In this document: piece after piece, positions 56,610 through 64,000 of the stretch
Numbering within the stretch: the stretch's first letter is position 1
Layout: each line of letters opens with the position of its first letter
Assembly: GCF_001467525.1 (NCBI RefSeq)
Contig: NZ_LNXS01000042.1
Span: 18,556 to 82,555, forward strand
Direction: 5' to 3'
Origin: Legionella anisa
Lineage (GTDB): Bacteria > Pseudomonadota > Gammaproteobacteria > Legionellales > Legionellaceae
DNA: 64,000 bases
Translations under genes and position numbers: made by a program
Notes under the pieces: generated by a model
What the model was told of the DNA's origin: nothing
Seen by the model: only the letters and a program-made list of their open reading frames with translations
The model's database searches: none

Positions 56610-57266
56610 ATGCGAGTTAAATTTTTCAAAAACAAAAAAATCAAAATGAATCCTTCAAATCAATATCGTGAAACTTTATGTAACGCACTGGAAAACACTA
56701 TGGGAGTGTGTATTGCCAGCACTTCTGCATTAGTGATTAATCCTCTAACAGCAAAAATAGGCAAAGAGCGAATGGCCCAATATAATGAAAATAGCTTAAT
56801 CGCAGTGAGGGAAGTAGGCGAAGTGAGATCGTTCTTGCTTAAAATTTCAAAGTATCGTGAGGACCAAAAGATTGATTTTTTCGATGCGAGAGCACCAATA
56901 AAATATACAATTTCAGTGCATAGGGCGGGAAACTGTGAACACCAAGCATTTTATTTGGCCGCATTGCTAAAACAAAAAAACATTCCCGCTTTTATTTATG
57001 ATATCGTAGACATTGAACATACAGTTGTGATTACAAAAGATTTTCTTCTTGACCCTTGGATAGGTAAGATTTTTTCACTTACTGAAGTAGATCTTGGTGA
57101 ATTTTATGGCTCGTCACTTAATATGAAGGCATCATGGTTGAATCAATTGTTAAGTAATGAAAAGTTTACGTATTATGAAAGGCTGAACAAGAAAACACTA
57201 AATTATTATTTTGCTCAGCCAGCAGAAGAGGAGGCAATACCAATTAGTTGTTGTGACCTATTTTAA
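56610..57266 (+). CDS. Transglutaminase-like cysteine protease fold protein with C-terminal CaaX-like motif; effector candidate
   Basis: A 218-residue protein without a leader. Residues 104-150 carry the transglutaminase-like core. C109 lies in AGNCEHQAFYLAALLKQKNI, H137 in DIEHTVV and D148 in LLDPWIG; order and spacing fit the Cys-His-Asp triad of that superfamily. The N-terminal 100 residues are basic, then helical. The last four residues are C215-D-L-F preceded by another Cys, a possible CaaX box for prenylation by host enzymes, as shown for some Legionella effectors. The ATG at 56610 is chosen over a TTG at 56604. Substrate and translocation are inference. Confidence 0.68.
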   Translation: MRVKFFKNKKIKMNPSNQYRETLCNALENTMGVCIASTSALVINPLTAKIGKERMAQYNENSLIAVREVGEVRSFLLKISKYREDQKIDFFDARAPIKYTISVHRAGNCEHQAFYLAALLKQKNIPAFIYDIVDIEHTVVITKDFLLDPWIGKIFSLTEVDLGEFYGSSLNMKASWLNQLLSNEKFTYYERLNKKTLNYYFAQPAEEEAIPISCCDLF

Positions 57267-57298
57267 AATTGCCCCCTAAAGGTTTATTTGCTATCAAC

Positions 57299-59236
57299 CT
57301 ACATTTGGAGGGGTAAAGCAGAGGATGACTCCTCCTTTTTGTGGCTATTTTTTGGCACGGGGGGTAGCTCTTTATTAGGAAATACTCTTAGAGGGAATGT
57401 GCTTCCTTGCTTTTTTTCTTGCTCTGATGATTGAGGTGTTGCCCTAGGAACAGCAGTAGGTTGTAAATTATCTCCATCTTCATTTTTATCATCTTCCTCT
57501 AGAGAGTCAGTTAAAGAGCTTTCTGTTATAGAAGAGGTGCTATTAAAAAAACCCATTTTGTTGCCACCAATTACCGATGAAAGTAGTTTTGCTAATTTTA
57601 GCTTACCTTTTGAATCCTCTCTTTGTAACTTAACTTTTTCTTTTAATTCTTTATCATCATCAAAAAGTGTAGTAACTGATGGATGGCGTTCTTTAGATTT
57701 CCTCAATACAACGGTCTCATTACCGAACTCTTCAGGACCTTGATCTTCTTTCTCCTTAAATAGGCTTACTTGCTCCTTAGCTTTTTTATAAAAACTTAGA
57801 ATAAGAGGATCAAGGTCTCTATTTTTTAAACAATAAATAGCATACATCGAATATTTATCATTTTGACTTTCTTTGGTTTTATTTTTTCTAAAAGAATTTT
57901 GGTTTGATTTTGCATAAGTTGGTTGAGATTTTATTATATCTGGAAAATCGTACGTCAATTGAAAAAATTTTAATATCACATCCGAAGGTAATTGAACTTC
58001 CGCTTCGAGTTTTATGAACAATTCTTTTCTAATATGGGAATTTTCAGCTCTAAAAAAAACTTTAATGAACCACCGAAGGAAAACCTGCTTTAAATTATCT
58101 TCATTACCGAATAAGGTAAGAACCGCTTCATTCGTTAAAAAATTTGCTGCAAGTTGCTCTTCATATGGCTTTTGTTCTATTTTAGGCAAGACAGTAGAGG
58201 CTCCCTGCAGTAGCAATGCGATTGATTCTCGAATCGAAACATTAAGGGCAAATAAATCAGGACTTATCAAAGCTTTTGATGCTTCTTCAAGATATAGTTG
58301 GGGCGTTTCAACAACAGTAAGATCATTTTTACTTTTATTACGACGAGCTAAAGAGTTTTTTAAGTTTTTTAAAGTATTTGTCCCTGCATTTGTTTCCATA
58401 GATGCTTTAATTTTTCTTAAAACCTCTGCTCCATGCGTCAGTATATGTTCAGAGAGTCCTTCTTCGAAAGGATCCATCACTTTTTTCAAAAAATCGCTGT
58501 GTTCTGTTATTTTATATTCATTAAATAGGGTAACAAGAATTTCTTTAAAAACCCTGCAATATGAGGATAATCCTCTTTCGCGTAGATCAAATACAGTATC
58601 TTTTATGGCAGGATTTGATTTATTTTCACTTAGTGCACAAAGAGATATAAATTTTTTAGCTAATTGTATATAAGTTTCGTGACTCATTCTTTTTTTTAGT
58701 TCAGGACTTATAAAAGGGTTAAAATCAGAAACTTTCTTTGACGCATCTTGCTTTTCTAAATCGCTCACTTCTTCAGGTGTCAAAAAGTGTTTTTTATTAT
58801 AAAGAAGCACTATTAAACTACTTGCCACATTCGCAAATATTTTTTTCTGCGAAGGACTACATAGACTTAATATTTCATCAATATGGAGTTGAATTGCTTT
58901 GGACTGGTCATGTGTTAGTTCGCTTTGCCCTAAAAAAACAGTGCAAATAAAATTTTTTATTGCCTCCATATAACGTTGATACGCTCTAGCCTGAATTTTC
59001 TTACTGTATTCTTCAAAGTCTCTTTTATCCTCTGGATGTTGACTTATTTGTTCTAAAGAGAGAAATATCGAACCAAACTCTCCTTTATTATCGAGTTTTT
59101 TAAGTTGCGCTAATGCTTTTAATAAGTTTGTTTTGGCATCAACATAAGGCTTGGGTAAGGAAGTTTTTTGTGCTATTGGCTGTACTGGTGAATTAGAAGA
59201 AGTTTTTTTTTCATACTTTGTATTTCTTAAAAACAT
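57299..59236 (-). CDS. Large hypothetical protein with acidic C terminus; effector candidate
   Basis: A 645-residue soluble helical protein with no recognised domain. Residues 25-440 form a long series of amphipathic helices (YMEAIKNFICTVFLGQSELT; SSYCRVFKEILVTLFNEYK). After about 450 it becomes basic and low in complexity. The last 90 residues include an acidic run (SLEEDDKNEDGDN), then Ser/Thr/Pro-rich sequence with a proline motif (ELPPVP). Acidic residues before a polar tail are typical of Dot/Icm secretion signals. A pair of TTAA cores lies upstream at 59287-59306 but 10 bp apart. Conservation in other species was not tested. Confidence 0.6.
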   Translation of the reverse strand: MFLRNTKYEKKTSSNSPVQPIAQKTSLPKPYVDAKTNLLKALAQLKKLDNKGEFGSIFLSLEQISQHPEDKRDFEEYSKKIQARAYQRYMEAIKNFICTVFLGQSELTHDQSKAIQLHIDEILSLCSPSQKKIFANVASSLIVLLYNKKHFLTPEEVSDLEKQDASKKVSDFNPFISPELKKRMSHETYIQLAKKFISLCALSENKSNPAIKDTVFDLRERGLSSYCRVFKEILVTLFNEYKITEHSDFLKKVMDPFEEGLSEHILTHGAEVLRKIKASMETNAGTNTLKNLKNSLARRNKSKNDLTVVETPQLYLEEASKALISPDLFALNVSIRESIALLLQGASTVLPKIEQKPYEEQLAANFLTNEAVLTLFGNEDNLKQVFLRWFIKVFFRAENSHIRKELFIKLEAEVQLPSDVILKFFQLTYDFPDIIKSQPTYAKSNQNSFRKNKTKESQNDKYSMYAIYCLKNRDLDPLILSFYKKAKEQVSLFKEKEDQGPEEFGNETVVLRKSKERHPSVTTLFDDDKELKEKVKLQREDSKGKLKLAKLLSSVIGGNKMGFFNSTSSITESSLTDSLEEDDKNEDGDNLQPTAVPRATPQSSEQEKKQGSTFPLRVFPNKELPPVPKNSHKKEESSSALPLQM

Positions 59237-59389
59237 ATAAATCCCTGTTAAATTAACGAACTTAGATTTTAAATTTTTGCTAAAATCCCTTAAAAAGCGT
59301 TAATACTTTAATTTTTTTAATAGATATGTCAAGCAAGAGATGTGGTGGTAAAAATAAAACGCTCAGTGCATTAGCTCCTGTTGGGTAAC

Positions 59390-60256
59390 TTAAGATTTTT
59401 GAATATATTGATTTATAGAAATGTTAGAGCGTAGTAAAGTAGGAATGATCTGACCTGTACTCTCACACACAAGTTTTTTCTTGATATTTTCGAAATGTTT
59501 ATCAACAGTGCGTTTTGATATTTCCAAAATATCAGCAATACGCTGTATCTTAAAGCCATGATAGTAAAGGTAAATGATCTCTTTTTCTTTCAAGGTTAGT
59601 TGTTTTGCTGACATAAAGTTAAAAGGCAAAGCATTAAAATCAAAAACCGTATCATTGACCATTTCGTGCAATTTTGTTTCTTTTTGCGTCAAAATAAATT
59701 CCTTTAAACTTAAAGAACTCCTTGAACGATGTGATTCTGCAAGTGAATTCATCTCAATGATTAAGTCATTAGGCAATATTAGAATATTTTCTTTGGTTAA
59801 TAATCGTCTGCACCGAGTGGCTAGGTCTTGGCTGATGACTTTTAAAATATCTACATTGTTAAGAGTAAAATTATTAGAGCGATGCGAATCGGTAATCGAT
59901 GCAAATGTATAGATTTCAGTGTAACTCTCATCTTTATGGACGATATCGAAAAAATAAGCATATTTATGATCAATTAAGATCTCTTTGATTGAATAGGGTA
60001 GTAGCTCATCATTAATAACATCTGAAGCATACAAAGTTTCCGGGGCTGTAGTAATATTAGTGATAATTTGAGTGGCAAATAAATCATTTTTAAAGAAAAC
60101 ATCGAGCAGCCACTTATCAGACATCAATTGCAGACAACGCCCATTCAAATCATAGTAGAAATAGCCCCAGGAAGAGATGGGAGTATTTCCAAAAATATGC
60201 GGATAGAGACCTCCTAAATAAGAAGTATACATTCTCATATTATTAAAAGCCTTCAT
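59390..60256 (-). CDS. LuxR-type HTH transcriptional regulator
   Basis: Residues 215-275 form a LuxR/GerE DNA-binding domain. LTLKEKEIIYLYYHGFKIQRI is followed by ADILEISKRTVDKHFENIKKKL, the usual scaffold and recognition helix. The N-terminal 200 residues are an input domain with YFYYDLNGRCLQLMSD, a PAS-like beginning, and no receiver aspartate. It could sense a small molecule. In Legionella several regulators of this type control virulence or motility genes. The first ATG has no clear ribosome binding site; the one six codons later (MRMYTSYLG) could serve. Target genes are unknown. Confidence 0.82.
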   Translation of the reverse strand: MKAFNNMRMYTSYLGGLYPHIFGNTPISSWGYFYYDLNGRCLQLMSDKWLLDVFFKNDLFATQIITNITTAPETLYASDVINDELLPYSIKEILIDHKYAYFFDIVHKDESYTEIYTFASITDSHRSNNFTLNNVDILKVISQDLATRCRRLLTKENILILPNDLIIEMNSLAESHRSRSSLSLKEFILTQKETKLHEMVNDTVFDFNALPFNFMSAKQLTLKEKEIIYLYYHGFKIQRIADILEISKRTVDKHFENIKKKLVCESTGQIIPTLLRSNISINQYIQKS

Positions 60257-60346
60257 TGAAATATCCCATTTAAAAACTGGCTTATTTTATAGTATAGCCC
60301 CGATAAAACTTAATGGTATTGTCTCAATATCGCATGATTGTTGCCC

Positions 60347-60398
60347 CCCTTGTTTCCCATCCAGAAACAAGGGAGAAGGAGACTCATATTGAGTCTCC
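60347..60398 (-). terminator. Two adjacent hairpins, probable terminator of the barrel-gene remnant
   Basis: GGAGACTCA pairs with TGAGTCTCC (9 bp, 3-nt loop, 60378-60398). CCCTTGTTTC pairs with GAAACAAGGG (10 bp, 60347-60373). Both lie just past the stop codon of the leftward remnant, before the LuxR-type gene. No strong T-run follows. Confidence 0.5.
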
Positions 60399-60403
60399 TC
60401 ATG

Positions 60404-60931
60404 TTATTTAACAAAGGCTTTTTTAGGCGTATCAAAATTAAAGATTAATCCAAAAGCGACTTGTGCCGTATTGGGATAAATGTGGGCAATCTTAGTTACT
60501 CCACCATTAGGCTCAAACACATGACTTTTTATTTTGGTGTAATTGATTTGGCTGTAATCCATCATCAATGTCCAGCGCGGATCCAACAGATTATAACGAA
60601 CCCCAGCACCATAGCGAATACCGTTACGGTTTGATGTAGAACTCCTAACCGTTGGATCGGATTCCCTAATTTTTACGTGCCCATTTGCATACCCCACTCG
60701 TCCATAGGCCCAAAAAGAGTCTGAGAAAAAGTATCCAGGCAATATACCGATACCCTCACTATTTGGAATTGAAAAAGTAGTTTTGAGAAAATTGCTGTGT
60801 ATGAGTTCGTCGTTAACCAGGGTATATTTAACTGAGCTTATATTGGCGTTGGCTTCTGCTCCCAGATAAAAGTTTTTATATCTTAAACTATAACCCCCAA
60901 ATAAAGTTCCGAACTCTCCTGTTCCGAACGT
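60404..60931 (-). pseudogene. Outer-membrane beta-barrel protein lacking its N terminus
   Basis: An open frame of 176 codons reads in from a stop at 60932-60934. The sequence is a barrel from its first residues (TFGTGEFGTLFGGYSLRYKN and YLGAEANANISSVKY) to the end (VAFGLIFNF followed by DTPKKAFVK). No ATG and no signal peptide lie upstream of the barrel. The first usable start, TTG at 60742, would give only 112 residues in the middle of a strand. The gene seems to have lost its promoter, start and leader. Its broken end overlaps the broken end of the terpene-synthase-like gene on the other strand. Confidence 0.65.
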
Positions 60932-60946
60932 TTATTTACTCAGTTT

Positions 60947-61717
60947 TTGTCTTTTGGTTATGCAAAGACTACTTTATCCAGCGTTAGCACGATTTTTTAT
61001 GAACACTGTCAACTGACAAAATGGATGCTGGGCTCGCTCATTACTTTGACAGATGATTTCACCGATCATCCTTCATTCAAGAGCATGCAATGGGTAACAA
61101 GCTTTATTGCGGCAATCCAAGGTGGTTATCAAGCATCTCCTCTATCTGCTCATGAACAACACGCACTAAATCTGGCATGTCAATTGTACGGATGGTTACA
61201 ACAGTCCATACATAAAATGACACTTCAACCAAGACTTAGTGCACTTATTGAGTTTGACTTACAACAGTACTTTCTCAATATGCGATTTAGTACCTTTCTC
61301 AACAGTGAACCTTTATTGATCTGCAAACGAGAGTATTTATGGCACGCTCCTCATAACATGGGTATGGTTATTGCGGGAATGATGGATTTGGCGTGCAGTG
61401 AGCATATTGAATGGCAAGAAATGGCAGCCATACGTGAAATTTTTTACTGTGCTCAACGTAGTGGACATATCTGTAACACATTAACTACCCTTGACAGAGA
61501 AACAGAAGAAGGGTGCATCAGCAATGAAATTCAATTAAGAAAAATGCATGGGAAGAGTGGGAGCGAAGAAAGTATTATTGAGCTTCTGCACCAAGAAAGA
61601 GCGAATCTGTATAAAAAAATAGGCGAGGAATCTTTAAAAACATTCTCGACCAAAGATTATGTGCAAGGACTTAGACAGCTGCAAACTTTGCATGAAGACA
61701 TGCAAGGCGTGATATGA
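60947..61717 (+). CDS. Terpene-synthase-like protein, N-terminally truncated
   Basis: Class I terpene synthases cyclise prenyl diphosphates using an Asp-rich motif and an NSE triad. Here DDFTD lies at residues 36-40 (LITLTDDFTDHP) and N177-x-x-x-T181-x-x-x-E185 (ICNTLTTLDRE) is 141 residues later, the usual distance. The rest is helical. Bacterial enzymes have about 80-100 residues before the Asp motif, but here the frame has at most 54 codons before it. There is no ATG before M27 and no ribosome binding site at the TTG at 60947. The gene has therefore probably lost its 5' end. Its last four bases overlap the FAD oxidoreductase gene (ATGA). Substrate chain length is unknown. Other helical NSE-like proteins cannot be excluded. 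Confidence 0.55.
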   Translation: MSFGYAKTTLSSVSTIFYEHCQLTKWMLGSLITLTDDFTDHPSFKSMQWVTSFIAAIQGGYQASPLSAHEQHALNLACQLYGWLQQSIHKMTLQPRLSALIEFDLQQYFLNMRFSTFLNSEPLLICKREYLWHAPHNMGMVIAGMMDLACSEHIEWQEMAAIREIFYCAQRSGHICNTLTTLDRETEEGCISNEIQLRKMHGKSGSEESIIELLHQERANLYKKIGEESLKTFSTKDYVQGLRQLQTLHEDMQGVI

Positions 61718-62940
61718 AATCATCACTAACTATCCTTGGTGCCGGTGCGAGTGGGCTATTATCAGCACTGGTTTTATCGCCGCACTATGAAGAAATTTTA
61801 CTAATCGACCGATATTGGCCTGATGAGTTGGGCCTCAGTCAAGGGACACCTCAAAGCCATCATTTACACGTACTATTAGCAGAAGGGCAGCGATTATTGA
61901 GCTCCTTATTGCCGGATGTTTGGAGTCAATTAACGGATAATTCACTTCCAGTTGTTGATTGGGGCAAAGATACCTGGTGGAAAACTCCGCATGGCATTCT
62001 TACACCGAATGATTGCGACGTGAAAACCCACCTATTTAGCCGGCACTACTTAAATCAAGTTTTATGGTCTCAATGTCAACAACGAAAAAACATCAAAACG
62101 TTAACCGCTACAGTGGCGCAATGGCTGATTGAGAAAAGAAAGATAAAACAAGTGCAATTTAAAGAGAGAGAATCACTCGCTATAACAGGACACGTTATTG
62201 ATGCACGGGGTAGAGCGTCCGGTTTACAAAAGCAATTAGGGCTGGAAAGTTTACAAGTGAACAATCAATATCGATATTTTTCTACTCGGCTGGAGCAAAG
62301 TGACTGGTTAACCGATTTAAAGGCCAAACAAGTTTATATTCAAGCCTGCCCTAAAAGACAACCTATTGGTTTTGTTTTGTCGCCCATAGAAGGTAATGCA
62401 CTGATTTTAACGCTGATTGATACTACAGGAACTATCAAAACGGATGAACAAAAACAATCGGCAGTAAGTTACTTATTTGAAAAAAACCAATTGGGCCATA
62501 TCCATTGTCAGGGAAAATCCTGGATTCCTTACGCTAATTTGAATAATAAGCGTTTAATCATTGAACGCCAGCGTTGGCCCTTAAACTTATGGGCTGTTGG
62601 AGACAGTATTGGATATCAAAATCCAGTCTATGGGCAAGGTTTAACGGTTATTCTTAAGCAAGTAGTGTTGTTAAAGAGGCGCGGGAGAGTGAATTGGCTG
62701 AAGCAAAAAAAGCTTCACCGATGCAGTTGGATACCTTGGTTATTGGCCTCTAATCAGGATATGTTTCGTGACAAGAATAATGTTTTTCAATGGTTGATGC
62801 AGAAATTATTGCGGCAGGCATCCCATGAACCATCTGTTGGCAAAACCTTTATTCAACTTTTGCACCAAATCAAGTCTCCCTGGATTTTATCGAATCCAAG
62901 GTTGATACTCAAACTTACCCGCAGAGGTGATTATGATTAA
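61714..62940 (+). CDS. FAD-dependent oxidoreductase/monooxygenase
   Basis: A 408-residue flavoprotein. The dinucleotide motif is LTILGAGASGLLSALVLS (residues 5-22), followed by LLIDRYWPDE. A conserved GD segment is seen in WAVGDSIGYQNPVYGQGLTVIL, the second FAD motif of the PHBH/halogenase/geranylgeranyl-reductase group. HVIDARGRASGLQKQLG in the middle supports the class. It lies directly after the terpene-synthase-like gene with coupled translation, so an oxidation or reduction of its product is the natural inference. The tail of about 60 residues is basic (RQASHEPSVG) and helical. Confidence 0.8.
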   Translation: MKSSLTILGAGASGLLSALVLSPHYEEILLIDRYWPDELGLSQGTPQSHHLHVLLAEGQRLLSSLLPDVWSQLTDNSLPVVDWGKDTWWKTPHGILTPNDCDVKTHLFSRHYLNQVLWSQCQQRKNIKTLTATVAQWLIEKRKIKQVQFKERESLAITGHVIDARGRASGLQKQLGLESLQVNNQYRYFSTRLEQSDWLTDLKAKQVYIQACPKRQPIGFVLSPIEGNALILTLIDTTGTIKTDEQKQSAVSYLFEKNQLGHIHCQGKSWIPYANLNNKRLIIERQRWPLNLWAVGDSIGYQNPVYGQGLTVILKQVVLLKRRGRVNWLKQKKLHRCSWIPWLLASNQDMFRDKNNVFQWLMQKLLRQASHEPSVGKTFIQLLHQIKSPWILSNPRLILKLTRRGDYD

Positions 62941-63604
62941 GTTATACCAATACCCAGGTGTTTGGGGTATGCCCAGTTTATCGCCCTTTTGCAGTAAGGT
63001 ATTTTATTTTTTAATCTGGGCAAAGATCCCCTTTGAGGTCGTCCAAGTTTTCAATCCCCGCCAAGGTCCTAAAGGTAAGTTTCCCGTGATCGATGATGAT
63101 GGTGTTGTGGTTGCTGATTCCGAATTTATCATGAAGCATTGTCGGGAAAAATATGGGCTGAACATTGAAGATCCCGTTGAAGATTTGCCCATCAGACGAT
63201 TATTAGAAGAGCATCTCTACTTCATTATTTTATATTCACGCTGGATTGATCCAGAAAACAAAGAGCAGATTGATAGAGCGTTTAGACATTTTTTTCCCAA
63301 AGGTATGGGCAGACTCGTGTTATTTCTAATTCGTCGACAACTACGAAAACAAGCCTATTTCCAAGGAATTTCGCGCCACAGCAGACAGCAAATTTATCAA
63401 AAAGGCGTTGATGATTTGCGAGCAATTGAGTATTTCATAGCCCAGGGTCAGCAAGAAGAGTGCCGGGCGGTTGACATGTCGCTGTATGCCTTTTTGCAAG
63501 TTATCCAACAAACACCACTGGATACTCCTATTCGCTCTTACCTAATTGAGTCACAAGCTATCCAGAATTATTTAGCTAAGAAGAGAAACCTATTTGAGCA
63601 TTAG
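62933..63604 (+). CDS. Glutathione S-transferase-like protein (metaxin/FAXC-like plan)
   Basis: The thioredoxin-like N-terminal domain reads IKLYQYPGVWGMPSLSPFCSKVFYFL, then PFEVVQVFNPRQGPKGKFPVIDDDGVVVADSEFIMKH, with the cis-proline (K-x-PVI) and the DSEFI glutathione-site pattern. The C-terminal domain is helical (about residues 85-223). The PSLSPFCSK wording recalls metaxin-type GST relatives. The ATG at 62933 has AGAGG five bases upstream and overlaps the FAD gene; the GTG at 62927 is less likely. A role in handling a reactive terpenoid is possible but unproven. Confidence 0.8.
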   Translation: MIKLYQYPGVWGMPSLSPFCSKVFYFLIWAKIPFEVVQVFNPRQGPKGKFPVIDDDGVVVADSEFIMKHCREKYGLNIEDPVEDLPIRRLLEEHLYFIILYSRWIDPENKEQIDRAFRHFFPKGMGRLVLFLIRRQLRKQAYFQGISRHSRQQIYQKGVDDLRAIEYFIAQGQQEECRAVDMSLYAFLQVIQQTPLDTPIRSYLIESQAIQNYLAKKRNLFEH

Positions 63605-63690
63605 GGTCTATTTACCTTTCTACTATCTTGGCCAAACTGTCCTGATTTTCTGTGCAGCTATGCTCACATGCTGCATAGCGCATCAATCCT
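63603..63690. repeat. Dispersed repeat family A, left part
   Basis: AGGGTCTATTTACCTTTCTACTATCTTGGCCAAACTGTCCTGATTTTC agrees with the left part of the copy at 4231 and starts inside the stop codon of the GST-like gene. After GTGCAGC it continues as a different short palindrome (ATGCTCACATGCTGCAT), and the right arm is missing. Confidence 0.65.
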
Positions 63691-63808
63691 ATAAAAATTT
63701 TCGATGAGCAAAATCTATTATTGCCCACTTTATTAGCGTGGAGTAGAATTTCTGCGTCTGCAGTTTAGAGTAAGCAGAAAACTCAATACATTATAAGGAA
63801 GCAATAAA

Positions 63809-64000
63809 GTGGAACGAAGTTCTCATCCTCCTGTGTACCAACATTTCAAGTATCGTGCAGACATTGACGGCTTAAGGGCTATTGCTGTTTTGTCCGTAGT
63901 AGTATTCCATGTTTTTCCTAAATGGATGAAAGGAGGATTTGTTGGCGTAGATATTTTTTTTGTAATTTCCGGCTTTTTGATTTCCACAATCATTTTTGAA
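63809..64000 (+). CDS. Acyltransferase-3 family (OafA/YrhL-like) membrane protein, N-terminal part
   Basis: The frame runs off the window end after 64 codons. [23 protein letters not shown] is the first membrane helix with the invariant Arg and His of acyltransferase-3 proteins, followed by [19 protein letters not shown], the second signature. Such proteins O-acylate lipopolysaccharide or other surface glycans from the inner membrane. The start is GTG at 63809 with AAGGA upstream; no ATG is available. The acceptor cannot be told from this fragment. Confidence 0.88.
   Translation, partial: MERSSHPPVYQHFKYRADIDGLRAIAVLSVVVFHVFPKWMKGGFVGVDIFFVISGFLISTIIFE

Noticed and set aside
58014..58673. 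A 219-codon plus-strand frame (many Ser, Lys, Phe)
   Set aside because: It is antisense to the 645-residue gene, and its Ser/Lys/Phe bias is what the complement of a Lys/Glu-rich gene gives.
59287..59306. PmrA-like TTAA pair upstream of the 57299-59236 gene
   Set aside because: Same 10-bp spacing and no acceptable -10. The resemblance to the site at 56290 is noted but could be chance in AT-rich DNA.

Overview
The window comes from a Legionella species, probably not L. pneumophila itself. It is AT-rich with closely packed genes. It carries an inositol operon with a fused iolC-iolB gene, an arrangement I recall from Legionella. It also has eukaryotic-like and probable Dot/Icm-effector genes: a Rab-like GTPase, a TMEM43-like protein, a NAGPA-type phosphodiester glycosidase and several coiled-coil proteins. 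Three promoters have tandem TTAA half-sites at the spacing of the Legionella PmrA box. I saw no rRNA, tRNA, CRISPR array, insertion sequence or phage gene.

Layout. 0-2.5 kb: end of a class V aminotransferase, a CsiD-like Fe(II)/2-oxoglutarate oxygenase whose 5' part is cut off by a stop codon, and a GCS2-type ligase. 2.6-6.5 kb: a possible clan CD cysteine protease, an unknown protein and a leaderless phosphodiester glycosidase; the first and third have PmrA-like promoters. 6.8-9.4 kb: exported amidase and a small outer-membrane barrel. 9.7-15.9 kb: a signalling operon of periplasmic binding protein, hybrid histidine kinase, lone receiver and adenylate cyclase. 16-20.3 kb: a coiled-coil effector candidate with a third PmrA-like promoter, small unknown proteins and a PQQ-type sugar dehydrogenase. 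20.4-23.9 kb: a His-rich, motif-degenerate P1B ATPase divergent from a Zur-like repressor, with a Zur-like operator between them. 24-26.2 kb: TMEM43-like protein and a coiled-coil protein. 26.3-32.4 kb: a four-gene operon (small protein, GMC oxidoreductase, DegT aminotransferase, sugar porter) divergent from a second sugar porter. 32.4-44.3 kb: outer-membrane protein, metzincin protease, a 1911-residue kinase-like/AAA/GAF/GGDEF/EAL protein, a MHS-type transporter and the Rab-like GTPase. 44.5-47.6 kb: a protein with a CheD/CNF1-like Thr-Cys-His pattern beside a decayed paralogue, a small lipoprotein, UbiX and a small NTF2-like protein. 47.9-55.2 kb: iolT-iolG-iolCB-iolD-iolE. 55.3-60.3 kb: three effector candidates, one transglutaminase-like with a C-terminal CaaX-like tetrapeptide, and a LuxR-type regulator. 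60.4-63.6 kb: a barrel-gene remnant head to head with a terpene-synthase-like gene, followed by a translationally coupled FAD oxidoreductase and a GST-like protein. The window ends in an acyltransferase-3 gene.

The genes form a few functional units. One is inositol import and breakdown. One is a ligand-sensing relay predicted to end in cAMP. One is a Zn-responsive regulator/ATPase pair. One is a possible oxidation-transamination pathway for a sugar or cyclitol. One is a probably damaged terpenoid operon. Scattered effector candidates make up most of the rest. Two families of dispersed inverted repeats, plus two shorter hairpin motifs, sit between genes and look like REP/MITE-type elements. 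All functional calls were made by reading motifs; no database search was run.
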